Assembly (NCBI RefSeq): GCF_900102785.1
Contig: NZ_FNGC01000001.1
Span: forward strand, 465,838-529,837
From: Arthrobacter sp. ok362
Lineage (GTDB): Bacteria; Actinomycetota; Actinomycetes; Actinomycetales; Micrococcaceae
Reading direction: 5' to 3'
DNA length: 64,000 nt
Both the position numbers and the translations under genes were made by a program. How positions within the stretch are numbered: position 1 is the first letter of the stretch; every line of letters starts with the position of its first letter. Positions 36,243 to 47,457 of this stretch are shown here, piece by piece. Under the pieces are notes generated by a model that searched no databases, was not told where the DNA came from, and saw only the letters and a list, made by a program, of their open reading frames with translations.

Positions 36243-37667
36243 TCAGAGCCTGGGCGGCGCTGCCTGCGGGAGCGGCGGGAGGGCGTGCTCGAACAGCCAC
36301 GGGTGCAGCAGGGCCTCTGCGTCGAGGCCCGTCGTGTGGGCGGCCGCGACGATGAAGTCGGCAGTGGTCACAGTGCCATGGCGGAAGCGGTCGGTCCAGT
36401 CATGCAGCAGGGCGAAGAATGCGAGGTCGCCGCAGCGAACCCGCAGCGCGTGCAGGGCCAGGGCTCCGCGTTTATAGACCCGGTCGTCAAACATCAGCTC
36501 CGGGCCGGGATCGCCCACCATCAGGTCCTGCGGGGCAGCGGAGAGCTTGCGCCAAGCGGCGCGGGCGCGGGCCGCCTCCGACATGATGCCGGCCTCTTCA
36601 GACCAGAGCCACTCCGCGTAGCAGGCAAAGCCCTCGTGCAGCCAGATGTCCTTCCACGTCGCAGTGGTGAGCGAGTTCCCGAACCACTGGTGGGCGAGTT
36701 CGTGGGCGATCATCCGCTGCGAATCCCAGTCCTGCCGCATATGATTTGGGCCCAGGATGGACAGTGTCTGCGCTTCCAGGGGGATTTCCAGCACGTCTGA
36801 AGTGACCACCACGGTGTACTCCGGGAACGGATACGGCCCAAAGCAGTTGGTGAATGTCCGCACCATTTCGGGCTGCCGGGCGAGGGCGGCCCGGGCTGCC
36901 GCGGCCAGCGCCGCCGGAACGGCCACGTACTGCGGAACGTGCCCCGACGGCCGCTCGGCATTGAGCGTCAGGAGCTCGTAACGGCCGATCTGGACCGTTG
37001 CCAGGTAGGTGGCCATGGGTTCGGCCTGCTCGTACACCCAGGTCTCGCGGCTGGCCCTGCTGGTGCGGGAGAGCAGCACGCCGTTGCACACGGCCCGGTA
37101 GTTCGCGTCGGTGGTCACCGTGATGAGGTAGCTCGCCTTGTCCCGCGGGTGGTCATTGCACGGGAACCAGGAGGCGGCGCCGTTTGGCTGGCCGGCGACC
37201 AGCACACCATCGGAGAGCTCTTCCCAGCCGACTTCGCCCCACAGGCCGCGGCGCGGCGCAGGGTAGCCCTCGTAGCGGATGTCCAAGGTGAACGCCTCGT
37301 TGGCGAGCAGAGGAACGTCGGGATAGATCACGAGCTGCTCGGCCCGCTGGGTGAACCTGCGCACCCGGCGTCCGTCGAGCTGGATCTTCGTGGCCCGCAA
37401 TCCGGCCAAGTCCAGGACGATCGCCGACGTCGGGAACTGCATGACAGCGTGCAGGACGGCGTGCCCGGCAAGGCGGTTGGTGCTGACCCGGTAGTCCAGA
37501 TCGAGTTCATACCGGGTGACGCGGTAGGCATTGGTCCCATGGCCCGGCATATAGGGGTCCGGGGCGCCGGCTTCCGGGCCGGTTGCCCGGCTGATCTCGC
37601 GGCTGATTTCCCGGCTGATTTCCCCGCCTGTGGCGGCGGCGCCGCTGCTTGGTGCGCTGGTGCTCAA
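36243..37667 (-). CDS. M1-family zinc metallopeptidase next to a Pls-type NRPS
   Basis: 474-aa gluzincin aminopeptidase-like protein. The zinc motif is MIAHELAHQWFGN with downstream WLHEGFACYAEW supplying the third ligand Glu. The N-terminal beta domain carries GQPNGAASWFPCNDHP, a variant of the aminopeptidase exopeptidase loop. It lacks the long C-terminal helical domain of PepN-type enzymes and has no signal peptide. The N-terminus includes three EISR repeats encoded by a 12-bp tandem repeat (37588-37623), so the true start could be further in. It is the last gene of the leftward operon, 48 bp after the NRPS. A role in trimming or degrading the NRPS product is inferred. Confidence 0.86.
   Translation of the reverse strand: MSTSAPSSGAAATGGEISREISREISRATGPEAGAPDPYMPGHGTNAYRVTRYELDLDYRVSTNRLAGHAVLHAVMQFPTSAIVLDLAGLRATKIQLDGRRVRRFTQRAEQLVIYPDVPLLANEAFTLDIRYEGYPAPRRGLWGEVGWEELSDGVLVAGQPNGAASWFPCNDHPRDKASYLITVTTDANYRAVCNGVLLSRTSRASRETWVYEQAEPMATYLATVQIGRYELLTLNAERPSGHVPQYVAVPAALAAAARAALARQPEMVRTFTNCFGPYPFPEYTVVVTSDVLEIPLEAQTLSILGPNHMRQDWDSQRMIAHELAHQWFGNSLTTATWKDIWLHEGFACYAEWLWSEEAGIMSEAARARAAWRKLSAAPQDLMVGDPGPELMFDDRVYKRGALALHALRVRCGDLAFFALLHDWTDRFRHGTVTTADFIVAAAHTTGLDAEALLHPWLFEHALPPLPQAAPPRL
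37588..37623 (-). repeat. 12-bp tandem repeat at the 5' end of the M1 gene
   Basis: Three units on the plus strand, CGGCTGATYTCS; they encode EISR three times. Confidence 0.85.
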
Positions 37668-37715
37668 TGGACGGACCTTCGGGTTGTGGTGCTGGTGGAC
37701 GTGCGCAGGCCGGGC

Positions 37716-40700
37716 CTACCGGGGCCCGGCGGGCGGTGCAGGCCCGTCCCACGGGCTGACCGGATTGCCCATCCAGTACGTCCCGGCAGGGACCGTTTCG
37801 CCCCGCATGACGAGGGACGCCGGCCCCACCGTGCCGCCGCTGCCGATTCTGGCCTGAGGCAGGATGACTCCGTGCGGCCCCATGGTGGCTCCGTCATCGA
37901 GCGTAACAGTGTCGATGCTCATGACACGGTCATGGAACAGATGGGTCTGGACGACGCACCCGCGGTTGACGGTCGAGTTCCTGCCGAGAGTGACGAGGTC
38001 GGCCTCGGGCAGCCAGTAGCTTTCGCACCAGGTTCCCGCACCGATTTTCGCGCCCAGTGCCCGCAGCCACCACACCAGCGCCGGTGTGCCGGTGGCGGCG
38101 CGCGCGAACCACGGGGCGCTGACCATCTCGATGAAGGTGTCCACTACCTCGTTGCGCCAAATGAAGGAGCTCCACAGCGGGTGCTCGCCGGGGCGGATGC
38201 GGCCCACCAGCAGCCACTTGGCCGCCACGGCACTGGCCGCTGCCGCGGCCCCGGCTAGCAGGACCACCACCCCGCTCAGGACAGCGGCGATTCCGTAGTT
38301 GAAGATTGTCGCCATCGCGTCGAAGGCCAGCATCACGCCGGCGGCGATCGCGACGCTCAGCATAACCGGGACGAACCGGCACAGCTCCCACAGGGCGCGC
38401 GCGACCTTCAGCTTCTGCGGCGGCTGGTACGTCCGCGTGTCGTCCGAGGCGATGGCGGTGCGCCGCAGCCGCACGGGCGGGCTGCCGAGCCACGATGTCC
38501 CGGCCTTCGCCTTGGCCGGCGTCGCGGAGAGGACCGCCACGAGGGAGTTCTTGGGCACGTTGCGCCCGGCCGCCGTCATGCCCGAATTGCCCAGGAAGGA
38601 CCGTTTGCCGATCTTGGCCGGGGCAATCCGCAGCCAGCCGCCGTCGAGTTCGTAGGACGCCACCATGGTGTCGTCGGCCAGGAATGCGCCCTCGCCCACA
38701 GTGGTCATGCTCGGGATCAGCAGCACTGTCGAGGCTTCCACGTTGCGGCCGACCTTCGCCCCGAGAAGGCGCAGCCAGACCGGGGTAAAGAGGCTGGCAT
38801 AGACCGGGAACAGCAGATCCCGGGCCAGGTCCAGTACCCGCTCGGTCGCCCAAACCTGCCATCCGATCCGGCTCCGGACCCGGTAATAGCCTTCTGCGAG
38901 GCCGACGCTGAGGAGTCTCGTTGTGGCCAGGATCAGCAGCAGGTTGGTCAGGAACCATGCCAGCGCCGCCAGGGGGATCGAGAGCACAATGCCAGGCAGG
39001 GCCGCGGGCAGCGAGGTGCTGCCTTGGATGAACGCGAAGATCACGAAGGCCGCGACGGCGGCAGAGACATAGGGGATCAGCGCCAGCACGGCGGATGCCG
39101 CGGCGAAGCCCGCGAACCACAGCCGGCCGATCAGCCGGTGTTCGGCCGGGGAGTCCGGCCACGAGTGCCGGGCCTTGCCGCGGCGCTCGGCGGGCGACCC
39201 GGCCACCAGTTGCCCTGCCTTGATCTTTCCGATCACAGCGGAGCCCGGCTCCACCTGCGCCCCGGCACCCACCGTGGCGCCCGGCATGAGCGTGCTGCGG
39301 GCGCCGACGCTTGCGCCGGGGCCAATCCGGATGGCGCCGATGTGGACACGGTCGCCGTCGATCCACCAGCCGGACAGATCGACTTCAGGCTCGATGTTGG
39401 ACCCGGCGCCCAGGGACAGCAGTCCGGTGACGGGCGGGAGCGAGTGCAGCTGGACGTTCTCGCCGATCTTCGCGCCGAGCGCCTTCGCGTAATAGGGCAC
39501 CCAGGGCGCACTGGCCAGGCTGATGGCGCCGGCGAGGTCCTGGATCTGTTCCGCGAGCCAAAGCCGGAGGTGCACCCGCCCGGACCGGGGATACGTGCCG
39601 GGCACGACGTTGCGGAGCAGGACGCGGGCGGCGCCGACGGAGAGCAGCATCCGCCCGGCGGGGCTGACAAAGACCAGCCAGGACGCGCCTACCCACCACC
39701 ACGAGATCGTTGGCGCGGCACTGAATCCGGCGAAGGCGGCCAGGAGATTGTTGGCGGCCATCAGGTAGGTCAGCCAGCGCATGCCGACAAGGATGTGCAG
39801 GGGAACGCCCAGGAGCGTCTGGAAGGCCTGGGACTTCCGCGCCGTGGGCCGGACGGTGCGCTCCCGGGCAGCGACTGCGCCGCCCTCCGGGAGCGACTGG
39901 CGCGCCTCGTCCACCAGGGCGCCAACCCGTGGTGTCGCGTAGATATCGGCCACTGTGATGGTGGGGTAGCGGACGCGCAGGGCGGACACGAGCTGGGCGG
40001 CAGCCAGCGAGCCGCCGCCGTAGGCGAAGAAATCGGCGTCGAGGCTGGTGACCGGGCTTCCCAGCACGGCGCTCCACTGCTCCACGATCCACTGCGCGTC
40101 ATCGGGCAGGTTCAGCGGTGCACCTTCGGCCTCGGCAGCACCGGTTCCGCTGAGCGGCCAGGGCAAGGCGTGGCGGTCCACTTTGCCGCTGGTCTTGGTC
40201 GGCAGCGCATCGACCAGCGTCAGCAGCGGAATGAGGGGCGCGGGCAGGCTCTCACCCAGCAGTTCGCGCGCGGCCGCGAGGTCGATGTTCTGGCCCGATA
40301 CGGCGGCCAGGTAGCCGACCAGGATCTGGTTGCCGGCCGCGGTGGTCTGCACCGCCGCGGCGGCGCCGGCGATATGCGGCAGCGACTGCAGGGCGGCGTC
40401 GATTTCTCCGAGCTCGATCCGGCGGCCGCCGAGCTTGACCTGTTCATCGGCGCGGCCCTGGAAGATGAGGCCTTCTGCTTCGTACTTGACGAGGTCGCCG
40501 GAGCGGTAGGCGCGCGCCCAGCCCAGCGACGGCATGGGGGCGTATTTTTCCGCGTCCTTGACCGGGTCAAGGTACCGGGCCAGCCCGACGCCGCCGATGA
40601 TCAGTTCGCCCACCTCGCCTTCAGCGACGGGCAGCGAATCGGCGTCGACGACGGCGAGGTCCCAGCCGTCCAGCGGCAGGCCGATCCGGACGGGACCGGG

Positions 40701-41696
40701 CGCGCCGAGCCGCGCGGCACACGCAACCACGGTGGCTTCGGTGGGCCCGTAGGTATTCCACACCTCCCGTCCTTCGACGGCGAGCCGCTCGGCAAGGTCC
40801 GGCGGACACGCTTCCCCGCCGAAGATGAGCAGCCGGACGCTTTCCAGCGACTCCACGGGCCAGAGCGCGGCGAGCGTGGGGACGGTGGAGACCACAGTGA
40901 TGCCGTGGCTGATGAGCCAGGGGCCGAGGTCCATACCGGTCCTTACCAGCGCCCGGGGTGCCGGAACAAGGCAGGCGCCATGGCGCCACGCGAGCCACAT
41001 TTCCTCGCAGGAGGCATCGAAAGCAACAGACAAGCCGGCCAGCACCCGGTCCTGCGGGCCCACCGGATCGCCCTGCAGGAAGATGCGGGCCTCGGCGTCC
41101 ACGAACGCGGCGGCCGAGCGGTGCTGGACCGCAACGCCCTTGGGTGTGCCGGTGGAGCCGGAGGTGAAGATGACCCACGCGTCGTCGTCCGGGCCGGGCG
41201 GCCTGGCCCCGGGGAACGGCCGGGGGTGGTTGCTGTCCGTAATGATCTTCCCGCCGGCGCGGAGGATGCCGGCCACCCTGGCCTCGCCGAAGACCAGTTT
41301 GGCCCGCTCATCCGGATCGTCGGCGTCGACCGGGACGTAGGCCGCACCGACCAGCAGCACCGCCAGGATCGAGACGTAGAGTTCGTTGGTGCCGGACGGG
41401 ATCCGGACGCCGATCTTGTCTCCGGCACCCAGCCCCGCCAGGTGCAGTTTCCTCGCGGTTGCCCGGACTTCGTCCATGAGCTGGGCGTAACTGAGCGAGC
41501 GGTGGCCGTCGTCGAGGGCGGATGCATCCGGGAACCGGGCGGCGGCAGCGCGGAGGATGTCTATGAGTGTCCGCTCCGCCGGAGCGGAGAGCGCCCCGGG
41601 CAGTTGGGGCTCGTAAACGGTGGCACGGGTTGCCGGAAGACTCTGCACCGTAGCGGCGTCGGGGGCTTCACTCGGGGTCAGTCGTTGCTCGGTCAC
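37716..41696 (-). CDS. Pls/PosA-type membrane-bound single-module NRPS (poly-amino-acid synthetase-like)
   Basis: 1326-aa protein, close to the 1319 aa recalled for epsilon-poly-L-lysine synthetase. Adenylation domain at residues 45-510: A3 FTSGSTGTPKG at 177-187, FDAS at 226, A5 YGPTE at 316, A10 TSGKVDR at 502-508. Aligning by eye to PheA gives the pocket D227 A228 E231 S270 I291 G293 T315 V323 V324 K505, i.e. DAESIGTVVK; the recalled lysine code is DAESIGSVCK. Carrier domain with phosphopantetheine Ser563 in YGGGSLAAAQ. There follow three pairs of transmembrane helices (about 635-690, 855-930, 1105-1165), each leading into a hexapeptide/beta-helix-like acyltransferase-type region (735-835, 975-1060, 1215-1310), as in the TIGR02353 terminal domain. 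There is no thioesterase. Product identity is inference. Confidence 0.88.
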   Translation of the reverse strand: MTEQRLTPSEAPDAATVQSLPATRATVYEPQLPGALSAPAERTLIDILRAAAARFPDASALDDGHRSLSYAQLMDEVRATARKLHLAGLGAGDKIGVRIPSGTNELYVSILAVLLVGAAYVPVDADDPDERAKLVFGEARVAGILRAGGKIITDSNHPRPFPGARPPGPDDDAWVIFTSGSTGTPKGVAVQHRSAAAFVDAEARIFLQGDPVGPQDRVLAGLSVAFDASCEEMWLAWRHGACLVPAPRALVRTGMDLGPWLISHGITVVSTVPTLAALWPVESLESVRLLIFGGEACPPDLAERLAVEGREVWNTYGPTEATVVACAARLGAPGPVRIGLPLDGWDLAVVDADSLPVAEGEVGELIIGGVGLARYLDPVKDAEKYAPMPSLGWARAYRSGDLVKYEAEGLIFQGRADEQVKLGGRRIELGEIDAALQSLPHIAGAAAAVQTTAAGNQILVGYLAAVSGQNIDLAAARELLGESLPAPLIPLLTLVDALPTKTSGKVDRHALPWPLSGTGAAEAEGAPLNLPDDAQWIVEQWSAVLGSPVTSLDADFFAYGGGSLAAAQLVSALRVRYPTITVADIYATPRVGALVDEARQSLPEGGAVAARERTVRPTARKSQAFQTLLGVPLHILVGMRWLTYLMAANNLLAAFAGFSAAPTISWWWVGASWLVFVSPAGRMLLSVGAARVLLRNVVPGTYPRSGRVHLRLWLAEQIQDLAGAISLASAPWVPYYAKALGAKIGENVQLHSLPPVTGLLSLGAGSNIEPEVDLSGWWIDGDRVHIGAIRIGPGASVGARSTLMPGATVGAGAQVEPGSAVIGKIKAGQLVAGSPAERRGKARHSWPDSPAEHRLIGRLWFAGFAAASAVLALIPYVSAAVAAFVIFAFIQGSTSLPAALPGIVLSIPLAALAWFLTNLLLILATTRLLSVGLAEGYYRVRSRIGWQVWATERVLDLARDLLFPVYASLFTPVWLRLLGAKVGRNVEASTVLLIPSMTTVGEGAFLADDTMVASYELDGGWLRIAPAKIGKRSFLGNSGMTAAGRNVPKNSLVAVLSATPAKAKAGTSWLGSPPVRLRRTAIASDDTRTYQPPQKLKVARALWELCRFVPVMLSVAIAAGVMLAFDAMATIFNYGIAAVLSGVVVLLAGAAAAASAVAAKWLLVGRIRPGEHPLWSSFIWRNEVVDTFIEMVSAPWFARAATGTPALVWWLRALGAKIGAGTWCESYWLPEADLVTLGRNSTVNRGCVVQTHLFHDRVMSIDTVTLDDGATMGPHGVILPQARIGSGGTVGPASLVMRGETVPAGTYWMGNPVSPWDGPAPPAGPR

Positions 41697-41744
41697 TGGC
41701 GCATTGTCCCTGCAGGAGATGAACGGATGATGTTGCCGTGCGGC

Positions 41745-42710
41745 CTAGGGGACCAGGATGACTTTGCCGGTGGTGCGGCGCTGTTCAAGGTCATCGTGGG
41801 CACGGGCTGCCTCGGCTAGGGAGTAGCGGGCGCCGATCCTGACCTTGAGGCTGCCCTCGGCAGCGGCGGCAAAGACTTCGTCGGAGCGCCACCGGCGTTC
41901 GCGGGCGTCGCGCAGATAGTGGCCCATGGTCGGCCGCGTGAGGTACAGCGAGCCGCCGGCGTTGAGCCGCTGCGGGTCGAACGGCGGGACCGGGCCGGAC
42001 GCTCCACCGAAGAGCACCAGCATGCCCCGGACGCGCAGCGACGCCAGCGAGGCGTCGAAAGTGTCTTTTCCGACGCCGTCGTACACCACGTCCGCGCCGG
42101 TGCCGTTGGTCAGATCCCGGACCCGCTCCGCGAAACCGTCGTACCGCAGCACGTGGTCTGCCCCGGCGTCGCGGGCCAGCTGCTCTTTCTCGTCCGTCGA
42201 CACGGTGGTGATGACATGGGCGCCCTTGGCCTTGAGCAGCTGGGTCATCAGCAGCCCGACGCCACCGGCGCCGGCGTGGAGCAGGACCGTGTGGCCGGCC
42301 TCGACCTTGAAGGTGGAGTTGATCAGGTAGTGAGCCGTCACGCCCTGCAGCGGCAGGGCCGCGGCGGTGAAATCGTCCAGGCCGTCGGGAACCGGGAGGG
42401 CTTTGTCCTCGTCGACGAGTGCGTAGCCGGCGTAGCAGTCAGCGCCCTCGGCCGTCGCTACCCGGTCGCCGGGAGCGAACCCGGCGACAGCGTCGCCGAC
42501 CTCCTCCACGGTGCCCGCGGCCTCGGAGCCGGGCGTGAAGGGGTAGCTGACCTTGTAGACGCCGCTGCGCTTGTAGGTGTCGATGAAGTTCACGCCCGCG
42601 GCGGCGACCTTGACGAGCAGCTGGCCGGGCCCGGGAACGGGACGGGCCGTTTCGTCGAGCTCCAGGACCTCGGGGCCGCCGGCCTGGCGGGCGACGATTG
42701 CGTGCATCAT
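41745..42710 (-). CDS. Zinc-independent quinone oxidoreductase (MDR family)
   Basis: 321-aa medium-chain dehydrogenase/reductase of the QOR1 type, reducing quinones or enones with NADPH. Visible: GVNFIDTYKRSGVY (QOR signature), LPLQGVTAHYLI, and the nucleotide-binding HAGAGGVGLLMTQLLKAKGAHV. No catalytic-zinc cysteines. ATG 42710 or 42707 is the start; AAGGAG lies just upstream on the minus strand. It precedes the NRPS by 48 bp and is probably its operon leader, though no functional link is obvious. Confidence 0.9.
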   Translation of the reverse strand: MMHAIVARQAGGPEVLELDETARPVPGPGQLLVKVAAAGVNFIDTYKRSGVYKVSYPFTPGSEAAGTVEEVGDAVAGFAPGDRVATAEGADCYAGYALVDEDKALPVPDGLDDFTAAALPLQGVTAHYLINSTFKVEAGHTVLLHAGAGGVGLLMTQLLKAKGAHVITTVSTDEKEQLARDAGADHVLRYDGFAERVRDLTNGTGADVVYDGVGKDTFDASLASLRVRGMLVLFGGASGPVPPFDPQRLNAGGSLYLTRPTMGHYLRDARERRWRSDEVFAAAAEGSLKVRIGARYSLAEAARAHDDLEQRRTTGKVILVP

Positions 42711-42888
42711 GTGGCTCCTTTTCCGGCCGGGAAAGTCTGTCCCGGTCCCTGCGTCCATCCTAGGGACACCGGCGGTAACCATGAAGGGGCGCTCCGTAAC
42801 TGGCCGTCACGTGATGCCTTACGAGATGTGTCAGGTGACGCCGTTTGGACGCGGCGGGTCCTGCGCGGCCGGCAAGGTAATGCGTCCT

Positions 42889-43992
42889 TTAGTAGCGGCG
42901 GGTGACCGTTGCCATCGGGCATTCGAAGTGACGGCCCGCGGCGAGTCCGACGTCGTTGAGGTAGCGGACGATGATGGCGTACGACTGCATCAGCGTGGTT
43001 TCCGTGTACGGGACCTGGTGCTTGGCGCAGTACTCGCGGACGATCTTGGCGGCCTTGTCCAGCTGGGGGCGGGCCATGTCAGGGAAGAGGTGGTGCTCTG
43101 CCTGGCGGTTGAGGCCGCCGAGCAGGATGTCCATGAAGCGGCCGCCCGAGATGTTCCGGGACGTCAGGACCTGGCGGCTGAAGAAGTCGACCCGGCTGTC
43201 CGCCGGCAGTACCGGCATGCCCTTGTGGTTCGGTGCGAAGGACGCGCCCATGTAGAAGCCGAACACGGCCAGCTGGACACCGATGAAGGCGAACGCCATG
43301 CCCAGCGGCAGGAAGGAGAAGGCGAGAACCGGCAGCAGGCTGAGCCGGACCGCGAGGATCGGGATTTCAACCCAGCGGTGCGTGACCTTGGCCCGGCGGA
43401 CGATGAATTTCACGGAATCGATCTGGAGTCCCAGGCCCACCAGGAACAGGAGCGGGAAGAAGAACCAGCCCTGCTTGCGGGTCAGGAACGCGAGGCGCCC
43501 CTGGCGGTCGGCTACGGCTTCGGGGTGGAAGGCGATGGGGCCGGGTGCGATGTCCGGATCCTTGGAAATGACGTTCGGGTGGTTGTGGTGCGCGCCGTGC
43601 TTCTGCTCCCACCAGGAGTAGCTGATCCCGGCCACGGACGTGGCGAGCAGCCGTGCGGCCCAGTCGTTGGCGCGGCGGGACGCGAAGATTTGCCGGTGCC
43701 CGGCCTCGTGGGCCAGGAAGCTCAGTTGCGTGCAAAGGACGCCCAGGGCGGCGGCGATCAGGAGCTGGAACCAGCTGTCACCGATCAGCGCGAAGCCGAA
43801 CCAGGTCGCCGCCATCAGGAGGGCGAGCACCGAAAACACGGTGATGTAGAAGCCGACACGGCGTTCGAGGAGACCGGCGGCCTTCACGGACTTGAGCAGC
43901 TCCGAATAGCTGAGAACGACGGCGTTGGGTTGCCTGACTCGCGATTTAGGGCGCGCTGCATCTAAGGGAGGAGGAGAGAGCATAGTGGTCAT
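42889..43992 (-). CDS. Membrane fatty-acid desaturase
   Basis: 367-aa di-iron desaturase acting on acyl lipids at the membrane, delta-6/delta-5-like subclass. The three histidine boxes are FLAHEAGHRQ, WEQKHGAHHNHP and LNRQAEHHLFP (QxxHH type). Four or more hydrophobic helices are present. Start placed at ATG 43992 (MTTMLSPPP); the frame is open to GTG 44061 without family similarity. It is divergent from argC, separated by a 257-bp regulatory region. It probably tunes membrane fluidity, for example in cold. Confidence 0.88.
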   Translation of the reverse strand: MTTMLSPPPLDAARPKSRVRQPNAVVLSYSELLKSVKAAGLLERRVGFYITVFSVLALLMAATWFGFALIGDSWFQLLIAAALGVLCTQLSFLAHEAGHRQIFASRRANDWAARLLATSVAGISYSWWEQKHGAHHNHPNVISKDPDIAPGPIAFHPEAVADRQGRLAFLTRKQGWFFFPLLFLVGLGLQIDSVKFIVRRAKVTHRWVEIPILAVRLSLLPVLAFSFLPLGMAFAFIGVQLAVFGFYMGASFAPNHKGMPVLPADSRVDFFSRQVLTSRNISGGRFMDILLGGLNRQAEHHLFPDMARPQLDKAAKIVREYCAKHQVPYTETTLMQSYAIIVRYLNDVGLAAGRHFECPMATVTRRY

Positions 43993-44024
43993 GGGGGCCG
44001 GCCTCGTTGCTGTTACGGGCAACG

Positions 44025-44046
44025 TTGCAGCTGACATTTGCAGCTG
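44025..44046 (-). promoter_or_regulatory. 9-bp direct repeat upstream of the desaturase gene
   Basis: TTGCAGCTG at 44025-44033 and again at 44038-44046 (13-bp period), each containing the palindrome CAGCTG. It lies in the 5' region of the desaturase and is a possible operator. Confidence 0.4.
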
Positions 44047-44186
44047 CACGGTCTGGATCACCCTTTACCAAGCATAAGCCCGCGGGTTTCAGCGGGCCGC
44101 CGATCCGGCGCGGAATCCTCTGCCGGCGGAACACCCCGCACACGGTTTATCCCTACGTAAGCGCGCACCAGGACGGGTGCATTTAG

Positions 44187-46456
<2,270 letters not shown>

Positions 46457-46500
46457 TCCCCTTGGAAGGACGAACCGTAAGGACGAACAGAAGGGCGACC

Positions 46501-47457
46501 ATGAACACCCAGACACGCGAGACCACATCCCAGTCCGACGCCCGAGACAAAGCCGCCACATTGATCGAGGCGTTGCCCTGGATCCAGCGCTTTGCCGGCA
46601 GCACCATGGTGATCAAGTACGGCGGCAACGCCATGGTCAACGACGAACTCCGCCGCGCCTTCGCCGAAGACGTCGTGTTCCTGCACCACGTCGGCATCCA
46701 CCCCGTGGTGGTGCACGGCGGCGGCCCGCAGATCAACGCCATGCTCAGCCGGCTGGGGATCGAATCAGAGTTCAAGGGCGGGCTGCGCGTCACCACGCCC
46801 GAGGCCATGGACGTGGTCCGGATGGTCCTGACCGGCCAGGTGGGACGCGAACTCGTGGGCCTGATCAACTCCCACGGCCCGTACGCCGTCGGCATGTCCG
46901 GTGAGGACGGCGGACTGCTCCGCGCCGTCCGCACGGGCACCGTGGTGGACGGCGAGGAGGTGGACCTGGGCCTCGTGGGCGAGGTTGTCGGGGTAAACCC
47001 CGAAGGCATCCTGGACATCGTGGCCGCCGGCCGGATTCCCGTGATCTCCACCGTCGCCCCGGAAATTTACGACGACGGCACTGCGGACAGTGCCCAGCGC
47101 GCGCAGACCACCGGCCAGGTCTTGAACGTCAACGCCGACACCGCCGCGGCGGCGGTCGCGTCGGCCCTGGGTGCATCCAAGCTGGTCATCCTGACCGATG
47201 TCGAAGGCCTCTATGCCAACTGGCCGGACCGGTCCTCGCTCATCTCGTCGCTGACGGCTTCGGAGCTGCGCGAGATGCTGCCGCGCCTTGAGTCCGGCAT
47301 GATCCCGAAGATGGCGGCCTGCCTGAAAGCGATTGACGACGGCGTCGAGCGCGCCCACATCGTGGATGGCCGCCTGCCGCACTCGATGCTCCTGGAAACC
47401 TTTACGACTGCCGGCATCGGCACCCAGGTCGTCCCGGACGAGGAAGTGAACGCATAG
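46501..47457 (+). CDS. argB: Acetylglutamate kinase
   Basis: 318-aa amino-acid kinase phosphorylating N-acetylglutamate. Motifs: [39 protein letters not shown] and [10 protein letters not shown]. The N-terminal helix before the core ([15 protein letters not shown]) is the type found in arginine-sensitive hexameric kinases, so feedback inhibition is likely. ATG 46501 was selected by family start; AGAAGGG lies upstream. It touches argD by 1 bp. Confidence 0.96.
   Translation: MNTQTRETTSQSDARDKAATLIEALPWIQRFAGSTMVIKYGGNAMVNDELRRAFAEDVVFLHHVGIHPVVVHGGGPQINAMLSRLGIESEFKGGLRVTTPEAMDVVRMVLTGQVGRELVGLINSHGPYAVGMSGEDGGLLRAVRTGTVVDGEEVDLGLVGEVVGVNPEGILDIVAAGRIPVISTVAPEIYDDGTADSAQRAQTTGQVLNVNADTAAAAVASALGASKLVILTDVEGLYANWPDRSSLISSLTASELREMLPRLESGMIPKMAACLKAIDDGVERAHIVDGRLPHSMLLETFTTAGIGTQVVPDEEVNA

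Noticed and set aside
39024..41819. 931-codon open frame antisense to the NRPS, and an 891-codon one antisense to apt/HelD (59317-61992)
   Set aside because: These are shadows of long, strongly biased genes; neither has recognisable motifs or a plausible start.
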